Origin: JBMYQA01 sp049600855
GTDB taxonomy: Bacteria > Bacteroidota > Bacteroidia > Cytophagales > Flammeovirgaceae
DNA: 12,670 bases
Direction of reading: 5' to 3'
Assembly: GCA_049600855.1 (NCBI GenBank)
Contig: JBMYQA010000169.1
Location: 1-12,670, forward strand
The notes beneath the pieces are model-generated. The model saw only the letters and a program-made list of their open reading frames with translations, was not told the DNA's origin and did no database searches. This document shows, piece by piece, positions 6,977 to 12,670 of this stretch; positions within the stretch are counted from its first letter, which is position 1; each line of letters opens with the position of its first letter. A program made the translations under genes and the position numbers.

Positions 6977-7111
6977 GCCCTAAATTGAGGTTTAACTACT
7001 CCAAAAAACAATTCCTCTCCTTTCCCCTCGTTAATTATTAAATAGGTAAATTTCTTACATGCATATTTAAGCCAATCGAATAAATAGTTGAACCTTCATT
7101 CCAATATTTTA

Positions 7112-7137
7112 GTATATTTAGTTGTGTTACAATATAC
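7112..7137. promoter_or_regulatory. AT-rich dyad overlapping a possible promoter
   Basis: GTATATT (7112-7118) and AATATAC (7131-7137) form a perfect 7-bp inverted repeat with a 12-nt spacer. The left arm overlaps TATATTTA (7113-7120), one base off the -7 consensus, with a TTG 22 nt upstream (7088-7090). A second, offset dyad, TTGT-gtt-ACAA, lies at 7122-7132. The placement suits an operator for the gene at 7205, but no adjacent regulator gene is visible. Confidence 0.35.
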
Positions 7138-7204
7138 ACCTAATATGTTATAACCTTACAGCAAAATCAACTTGCATCCATTTTTTACCCAAAAACCTGA
7201 ATCA

Positions 7205-7792
7205 ATGAGCCGCAACTATGCATACCGATTGATTGTAGATCGAGAAAACACAAAGTTGTTGTTAACCAATACCTTTGCGCGTTGTACTACATTCTCCACC
7301 AATACCTTAGAGTTTCCAAATGGCGAAACCATGGAAGGCCCCTTTAGCGGAGGCATTTCTGTAGGCAAAAGACACCGTTTCTCAGGAAGAATTGCTAATA
7401 TCACACTTCCTGTAGCCATGACCTTCGAAACGGATGAATACTTACACAAAACCAACTTTGCCCAAGGCCAGCAAACTACCATTGAGTTGATTCATATTGA
7501 AATTTTCTTGGGAAATAAATACACATTTGTCAACTACAAAGCCAGCAACTCAAAAATTAGTCGATTATTTGAACACTCGACTTCCATCAAATCGTCTTTT
7601 CAAACATTAGCTGAAGATTCCAAGTGCCTGTTGTCTTTCTTCGATAAGCAAGAAGCTACCTGCTATTTACTGGATGATTTAAACACACCTATCCCGTGCA
7701 ATCAGCAATATAAACCCAATCCTATTTTCGAAAAACCCGATCGTTTAGACTTTTATGCAGAGTCTTTTTTAGAAAATGCACTCAGCTCTTAA
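7205..7792 (+). CDS. Hypothetical protein, 195 aa
   Basis: I do not recognise this protein. The frame can be extended to a TTG at 7172, but the ATG at 7205 (MSRNYAYRLIVDRENTKLL) gives a more natural start. No Shine-Dalgarno is present. The product is predicted to be soluble, without signal peptide or membrane segment. The first 120 residues look beta-rich, with alternating hydrophobic patterns (YRLIVDRENTKLLLTN, RIANITLPVAMTFET, IELIHIEIFLGNKYTFVNY) and a Gly-rich turn GPFSGGISVGKRHRFSG. Scattered cysteines occur in the C-terminal half (SKCLLSF, EATCYLL, TPIPCNQ). It is flanked by an orphan ParA and a secreted Ig-repeat protein, both on the same strand, but gaps of 228 and 100 nt argue against a tight operon. 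Codon-like composition resembles its neighbours. Confidence 0.7.
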   Translation: MSRNYAYRLIVDRENTKLLLTNTFARCTTFSTNTLEFPNGETMEGPFSGGISVGKRHRFSGRIANITLPVAMTFETDEYLHKTNFAQGQQTTIELIHIEIFLGNKYTFVNYKASNSKISRLFEHSTSIKSSFQTLAEDSKCLLSFFDKQEATCYLLDDLNTPIPCNQQYKPNPIFEKPDRLDFYAESFLENALSS

Positions 7793-7892
7793 GGTTTACC
7801 AAGGCTTCACGGGTATTTTTTGTAAATTCCTTGCGTAATATTACTAATGACAATATTTTCGTTTATACCTAAATCATTCCAATTTGGATATT

Positions 7893-9611
7893 ATGATACG
7901 ATATGAACGACTAGTAGTCCTTTGTTTATTGTTATTGCCAATTTCAGTGTGTGCGCAACAACAATTGCAACACGAAAAAAAGTATTTTCAAACGCCCGAT
8001 GGCAAGATTTTTTGGAACGCTGAGCTTCCATTTTTTATTAGTATTTCATCTAACAAAGATGGTTCGAATGGCTTATTGCTACAGAATACAGAATCGTCAA
8101 AATCAAACTATGATTCGCTTTATTTCACAGGACATGGTAAACACTACCTCAAGCGTTCAACAAGTAATGCCAATCGTTGGCGCGAAGAAGCATTTGGGAT
8201 ACAAGTAGATGGCAAAGCTCCTGTTGCCTCGATTGTATTTGAAGGCGCTCCCAAGTATGTCAGTGGTGGAGTCACTTATTACGGAAAAGGGCTAACGGCA
8301 ACCATTACGGCAAAAGATCAAACAGACATGTCGGGAGTCGATAAAATCCTTCAATCCATTGATGCCGCAGCATATACGGATTATACCAATACGCTCATTT
8401 TGAATACTGAAAAACCGTATGATTTAAAATTTTATTCGGTAGACAAAGTAGGCAATGTGGAGTCTCCCAAAAATCGCCGATTTACGGTAGACCTTACCGC
8501 ACCAACGGTAAATTATACCCTTTCTGGCGATCGCATTGAAGCCCAAAATATTTTATCTCCTCGCAGTAAAATTGAGCTGACCGCTCAAGATCCCATTTCC
8601 AAAGTAAAACGCACGAGTTACCAATTTGACCAAAAAAGTTACAATACCTATGTTAACCGCGTTTCTACTGCTAGCCTTACTGACGGTGATCATACCTTTT
8701 ACTATAAGTCGATTGATAATGTGGAAAACGAAACGAATGAAGCCAGCTACAGCTTTTATTTAGATCGTACCGTGCCTGTAATTACAGCAGAAGTTGAAGG
8801 GGATTTGTACCAAAATAATGGCATCAGCTATATTTCCTCAAGAAGTCGAATTCAGTTAAGCGCTACGGATAATAAGGCTGGCGTAAAACAAATAGATTTT
8901 TTGATTGATGGCACTGGTTTAACCACTTACAGCGCTCCTTTCCCGATTGATAAAAATCAGGGCAAACATCGCGTAAGCTATTACGGAATTGACAATGTAG
9001 AAAATAAAGGGAGCGCAAAAACCGATGCGACCATGAATAATCTATATTTAGATTTAACTTCCCCAAAGATTAATCTTTTTTTTAGCGGCCAACAATTTAA
9101 AACACGTGATACAGTATTTATAAATGGGGAAACGAAAGTGAATATTACTTCTAAAGATGGACAATCGGGCGTTCAATTGATTAATTATAAAATGGATGGC
9201 CAAGGTGAGGTCAGTTATGGCAGTCCTTTTACGGTGAATCAAGCGGGCGCACATCAAATTGTATATTCCTCGAAAGACCAGGTGAATAATGCATCAGAAG
9301 CTAGCCATTATTTTGTTGTCGATAATCAAGGACCTGAAATTGTACGCGTTTTTAGCACCAAACCACTGGGTAAGCATACGGAAAATGGGATCACGATGGA
9401 TAAATACCCTTCACATAATAGCATTTTCTTGGCTGCTTCCGATGATGTTGTGGGCGCAAAAACCATCTATTACTCGCTTGATGGCGCTGTCGAAAAAGTA
9501 TATACTACTCCCATTGTAACGGGCAAAAAAGGCGTACGCACCTTAAAGATTAGAGTCATTGATCAGGTTAAAAATGAAACAACCGAGAACTTGACGTTTT
9601 ACATTGAATAG
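7893..9611 (+). CDS. Secreted protein with five Ig/OmpL47-like repeats
   Basis: A 572-aa exported protein. I choose the ATG at 7893-7895 over the TTG three codons earlier because it gives a standard signal peptide: MIRYER, a hydrophobic core LVVLCLLLLP, and a likely cleavage after SVCA before QQQ (residue 21). A short unique domain follows (about 25-105). Five tandem repeats of about 90-97 residues come next, starting near residues 106, 200, 291, 387 and 477. Each opens with an Asp-x-x-x-Pro motif (DLTAP, DRTVP, DLTSP, DNQGP). Each also has a central A/S-x-D strand (TAQDPISKV, SATDNKAGV, TSKDGQSGV) and closes with a YY-x-x-D-x-V-x-N type strand (YSVDKVGNVE, YKSIDNVENE, YYGIDNVENK). This matches the OmpL47/Ig-like sugar- or ligand-binding fold seen in many surface and enzyme-accessory proteins. 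There is no C-terminal sorting domain and no catalytic motif. Function is unknown; adhesion or polymer binding is an inference. Confidence 0.85.
   Translation: MIRYERLVVLCLLLLPISVCAQQQLQHEKKYFQTPDGKIFWNAELPFFISISSNKDGSNGLLLQNTESSKSNYDSLYFTGHGKHYLKRSTSNANRWREEAFGIQVDGKAPVASIVFEGAPKYVSGGVTYYGKGLTATITAKDQTDMSGVDKILQSIDAAAYTDYTNTLILNTEKPYDLKFYSVDKVGNVESPKNRRFTVDLTAPTVNYTLSGDRIEAQNILSPRSKIELTAQDPISKVKRTSYQFDQKSYNTYVNRVSTASLTDGDHTFYYKSIDNVENETNEASYSFYLDRTVPVITAEVEGDLYQNNGISYISSRSRIQLSATDNKAGVKQIDFLIDGTGLTTYSAPFPIDKNQGKHRVSYYGIDNVENKGSAKTDATMNNLYLDLTSPKINLFFSGQQFKTRDTVFINGETKVNITSKDGQSGVQLINYKMDGQGEVSYGSPFTVNQAGAHQIVYSSKDQVNNASEASHYFVVDNQGPEIVRVFSTKPLGKHTENGITMDKYPSHNSIFLAASDDVVGAKTIYYSLDGAVEKVYTTPIVTGKKGVRTLKIRVIDQVKNETTENLTFYIE
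8208..9608 (+). repeat. Five tandem Ig-like coding repeats
   Basis: The repeats of the secreted protein are visible at protein level as recurring D-x-x-x-P starts and D-x-V-x-N ends, at a period of roughly 270-290 nt. The copies differ strongly in nucleotide and amino-acid sequence, so they are old, diverged units rather than a recently expanded DNA repeat. Confidence 0.65.
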
Positions 9612-9641
9612 TCAACGGTGCTTCAAGTTTGATTATTTCGT

Positions 9642-9680
9642 CTTGTTCTTAGCATTCGCGTATCGAATGCTAAGAACAAG
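9642..9680. terminator. Bidirectional hairpin between convergent genes
   Basis: A perfect 17-bp inverted repeat (arms 9642-9658 and 9664-9680) with a 5-nt loop CGTAT lies between the stop of the Ig-repeat gene (9611) and the stop of the S9 peptidase gene (9694). Two further G-T wobble pairs could extend the base. Neither side has a long T run (GTTTATT follows on plus, ACGAAATAATC on minus), but the stem length and position make it a likely shared terminator or 3'-end stabiliser for both transcripts. Confidence 0.75.
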
Positions 9681-9693
9681 GTTTATTAAGCTG

Positions 9694-12670
9694 CTACTTA
9701 GACTCCTCTTCCTCTTTTGCTTCTTTTTCCTCTCTATTAATAATATCAAAGACAATGGCATATTTATAGGCCAAATCGCTAAAGAAGGCGAAACGTCCGG
9801 AGCCTCCACCATGCCCCGCAGACATGTTCGTATGCAATAAAATGACATTATCAGAAGTATTATGTGTACGTAGCTTGGCCACCATCTTTGCAGGCTCCCA
9901 ATAGCTCACTCGCTGGTCATTAATTCCTGTAAAGAAAATCATATTGGGGTAAGCTTGTTCCTTCACATTTTCATACGGGGAGTAGCTATACATATAGTCG
10001 AACTCTTTCTTCTCATTTGGATTTCCCCATTCTTCATATTCACCTGTAGTCAGCGGAAGTTGATCATCCAGCATGGTATTGATTACATCTACAAAAGGCA
10101 CGTCGAGCATGATGGTGTGAAATAAATCAGGCCGCATATTAGCAACTGCTCCCATTAATAAACCACCGGCACTCCCTCCCTGAGTAATGATCTTTCCTTT
10201 TTCTGTAAAGCCTTTCTCTATTAACCTTTCTGCACAAGCGATAAAATCAGTAAAGGTATTTTTCTTTTGAAACATTTTTCCCTGCTCGTACCAATGGCGA
10301 CCCATATCGTTTCCTCCGCGAACATGGGCAATGGCATACACAACACCTCGATCTAATAAAGGGATTGCCTGTTTAGGAAAGGCTAGCCCCTGTCCTGATC
10401 CATAGGCACCATAACTTGTTAACCACAAATACTTATGACCTCGCTTAACTCTGTATTTATGATAAACTAGCGTGATGGGTATTTGGGTGCCATCCGATGC
10501 AGTAGCCCATACCCGCTCTGACTTTAATGACCGATAACCAGAATAAACAACTGAATCTCTCCATATTATTCGCTGCTTACGGGTTTCCATGTGGTAATGA
10601 TACCGTTTACTTTTTTCCGTAAGTGAGCTGTAACTGATTTGAAGGGTATCGGTATCAAACTTTGGGTTGTAACCCATGCCAATCATTGCCGCTTCATCTT
10701 TCAGCTTAATGTAGTGTGAGTCATTGGTCTCTAGGTTAATAATTTTCACATTACTCGAAGCGTTTCCGCGCTCTTGCACGGTCATGTATTTCTTGAACTT
10801 CTTAAATCCAGTTAATAATGCATTCGGATTTTCTGGAATAACCAATTCCCAATTTTCTTTTGAGGGATTTTCAGGTGAAACTTTCATGAGTTTCCCATTG
10901 GGTGCATCCCAATCCGTCAAGATGTAAAAAACACTATCGTTTGTGTGGTAGCTGATATCATACGAAAAATTGGCTTGCCTTGGGGCAATGCATTGAAATT
11001 CACCAGTGTCATCGCCTTTTTTAAAGTAATACTCTCCACTTGAAGTACTACCTGTTGCCATAAAAATGTATTTATAGTTTTTTGTATTCGCTACCGAAAC
11101 ACTGAACTTAGGGTCTTTTTCCTCATAAATTAACTCATCGTCTTGTTGTGCTGTGCCAATTACATGACGATATACTTGATAATTGCGGTTTGTTTTAGGC
11201 TGTTGCTTGGTATAATAAAATGCCTTACTATCTGCTATCCAAGCTAATGAAACTACGCGTTCCAAAGAGTCCGCTAATCGCTTTCCTGTAGTCAAATCCT
11301 TCATATACACCATGGAATTATCCGATCCATCTGTATTTTCACTATAAAGTAATAGCTTGTTATTGGGGGCAACCGTATAACCCGTAATCGCATAATACGG
11401 TTGATCTTTAGCCATTTCACGTACATCTAACAAGACCTCTTTCACCGCTCCTGTAGAGTCTGCTCGCCTGTAATATACGGGATATTCTTCTCCTCGTTCA
11501 TAACGAGTACTATACCAATACCCATTATGTAAGGTTGGCCTAGATTCCTGTGCTCTGCTTATCCGCCAAACCATCTCATTATAGATTTTACGGTGAGTTT
11601 TTTTGTAGGGAATCACGTAATTATTGAAATAGTCATTCTCCGCTTCCAAATAATTCATGATCGAATCATTCTGCTTAGGCGTTTGGGTATCTTTTAGCCA
11701 GGCATAATTATCCACCAGCTTTTTCCCATGAATCTTGGTGATTGTTGGTTCTTTCCGAGCTATGGGTGCAGGCATATTTTCATCTCGGATGAAGCGATCC
11801 CTAAATTGTTGCTCCAAGGTTTTCTCGCCTTCCATATCCTTTCGGACTGCTGAGGGAATGACTGCAATGGGATGTATCTCATTATACTTTTCCCAAAACG
11901 CAGAATCGTATTCCAACGGATATTCATAGAGTGTATTTTGATCGACATTGGCAAAACATTCTTCATTGGCATATTTTTTTACCGATGTTGTTTGGATATT
12001 TTCTATAACTAATTCGGCAATTGCTTTGTAAGGTGTTGTAATAGGATCGGTTCCTGTAGTATCGACAAATATGAACTCATCTTCTTGCCGAATTTTACTC
12101 AGGTACCACTTGGAGTCGATTTCTTGATAATCAATTTCTACCTTATAGTCAAAGTGTTTAATGGCCATAACAGTATAATTACAGATCAACTCTTTGTAAT
12201 CTTTGGGCACGCTAAACTTAATTTTAGAGACTGCATAGGTAGTTTGGTTGATGTAAATTTGCCCTGCAATGGGTTGATCGTGAATTTTTCGGGTAGCTTT
12301 TATCCTTTTATAGATGTTTTTCATAGTTGCTTTCATTTCTTTCAGCGTTGATGCAGCAGCAGTTGGTTTAAAGCTCAGTACATATTCCCACTCTCCTTCC
12401 TTATTTTGGTACTCCCCTACCTCAAACTGATACATTTTCCAGTTTTTAATATCTGAAAAATAGCGAAGGTACTTTAAACGATCTTTTCCGATTAAGCCAA
12501 TCGGCCCACCTTCAATGTTAGCCTCCATGCGTTTTTTCGTTAAATTTTCACTCGCACGTGCCTGAATGATTTTCAGCTGATCGTCTGCCAATGTTGATCC
12601 ATTAAAGTGTCCACGATGCAAACGTTCTCCCCAATAGTTTCCAAAGCCCGTTCCTACAAGTGCTCCCCGT
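9694..12670 (-). CDS. Oligopeptidase B-type S9 peptidase fused to a Bacteroidota surface-type domain (5' end outside window)
   Basis: The frame is open to the right edge, so the start is missing; 991 codons are visible. The TTG at 12619-12621 is internal, preceded in frame by GTGFGNYWGER. Numbering from that TTG, residues 1 to about 275 resemble the region of carboxypeptidase-regulatory-type proteins of Bacteroidota (GQIYINQTTYAVSKIKFSVPKDY, AFWEKYN, then TLEQQF). From about 284 the sequence is an oligopeptidase B (S9A): the start IARKEPTITKIHGKKLVDNYAWLKD, a seven-bladed-propeller region (about 350-690), then an alpha/beta-hydrolase domain. That domain has HVRGGNDMGRHWYEQGK (766-782), nucleophile GGSAGG (Ser817), Asp902 in GINDQRV and His937 in SAGHGG. 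The triad is complete, so cleavage of short peptides, probably after basic residues, is expected. It ends in an acidic/lysine tail (EEKEAKEEEESK). A periplasmic or envelope location is inferred. The peptidase part alone would be called PtrB. Confidence 0.88.
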   Translation of the reverse strand, partial: RGALVGTGFGNYWGERLHRGHFNGSTLADDQLKIIQARASENLTKKRMEANIEGGPIGLIGKDRLKYLRYFSDIKNWKMYQFEVGEYQNKEGEWEYVLSFKPTAAASTLKEMKATMKNIYKRIKATRKIHDQPIAGQIYINQTTYAVSKIKFSVPKDYKELICNYTVMAIKHFDYKVEIDYQEIDSKWYLSKIRQEDEFIFVDTTGTDPITTPYKAIAELVIENIQTTSVKKYANEECFANVDQNTLYEYPLEYDSAFWEKYNEIHPIAVIPSAVRKDMEGEKTLEQQFRDRFIRDENMPAPIARKEPTITKIHGKKLVDNYAWLKDTQTPKQNDSIMNYLEAENDYFNNYVIPYKKTHRKIYNEMVWRISRAQESRPTLHNGYWYSTRYERGEEYPVYYRRADSTGAVKEVLLDVREMAKDQPYYAITGYTVAPNNKLLLYSENTDGSDNSMVYMKDLTTGKRLADSLERVVSLAWIADSKAFYYTKQQPKTNRNYQVYRHVIGTAQQDDELIYEEKDPKFSVSVANTKNYKYIFMATGSTSSGEYYFKKGDDTGEFQCIAPRQANFSYDISYHTNDSVFYILTDWDAPNGKLMKVSPENPSKENWELVIPENPNALLTGFKKFKKYMTVQERGNASSNVKIINLETNDSHYIKLKDEAAMIGMGYNPKFDTDTLQISYSSLTEKSKRYHYHMETRKQRIIWRDSVVYSGYRSLKSERVWATASDGTQIPITLVYHKYRVKRGHKYLWLTSYGAYGSGQGLAFPKQAIPLLDRGVVYAIAHVRGGNDMGRHWYEQGKMFQKKNTFTDFIACAERLIEKGFTEKGKIITQGGSAGGLLMGAVANMRPDLFHTIMLDVPFVDVINTMLDDQLPLTTGEYEEWGNPNEKKEFDYMYSYSPYENVKEQAYPNMIFFTGINDQRVSYWEPAKMVAKLRTHNTSDNVILLHTNMSAGHGGGSGRFAFFSDLAYKYAIVFDIINREEKEAKEEEESK

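Noticed and set aside
6217..7204. Plasmid or integrative-element boundary around the ParA gene
   Set aside because: No integrase, replication gene, ParB, attachment repeat or tRNA is visible, and composition resembles the neighbours.
7797..7822. TACC/GGTA stem followed by T6 after the hypothetical gene
   Set aside because: Four base pairs with an 11-nt loop; the T run is suggestive but the stem is too weak for a supported terminator.
9633..9848. Overlapping small frames at the 3' end of the S9 gene
   Set aside because: They arise from the Glu/Lys-rich tail codons and the inverted repeat read in other frames; no protein-like features.

Overview
The window looks like ordinary chromosome from a member of the Bacteroidota, probably a Cytophagia/Flammeovirga-type lineage. 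It is AT-rich. Most starts lack a strong Shine-Dalgarno. Several intergenic regions carry the Bacteroidota -7 box TAnnTTTG. The proteins also fit: a two-lipoyl-domain pyruvate dehydrogenase E2, an SH3-type lipoprotein, a secreted Ig-like-repeat protein and an S9 peptidase joined to a carboxypeptidase-regulatory-type region. The lineage is inferred; no rRNA, tRNA or other marker gene is present.

Layout. Positions 1-420 hold the 3' end of a conserved gene of unknown function (+). Positions 421-663 form an intergenic region with a candidate promoter and a double rho-independent terminator, possibly a small RNA. Two minus-strand genes follow, transcribed leftward and 35 nt apart: a class I SAM methyltransferase (1986-2735) and an SH3-like lipoprotein (664-1950). 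A terminator and a -7 box (2758-2831) separate them from the upstream minus-strand gene for PDH complex E2 (2865-4499). A 334-nt divergent promoter region (4500-4833) then leads into plus-strand genes: an RsmF-like rRNA m5C methyltransferase (4834-6216) whose leader holds a hairpin, an orphan ParA-type ATPase (6311-6976), an unrecognised protein of 195 aa (7205-7792) and a secreted protein with five Ig/OmpL47-like repeats (7893-9611). That last gene converges, across a perfect 17-bp inverted repeat, on a long minus-strand gene (9694 to beyond the right edge). This gene encodes an oligopeptidase B-type S9 serine peptidase fused behind a Bacteroidota surface-protein-type domain.

The genes do not form one pathway. 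E2 serves central carbon metabolism, RsmF ribosome maturation, and the lipoprotein, Ig-repeat protein and S9 fusion envelope or extracytoplasmic roles. I see no CRISPR array, insertion sequence, tRNA, phage gene or clear defence system. The points most worth a second look are the S9 fusion, the parB-less ParA with its unknown neighbour, the rsmF leader hairpin, and the 421-663 region with its mutually exclusive hairpins.
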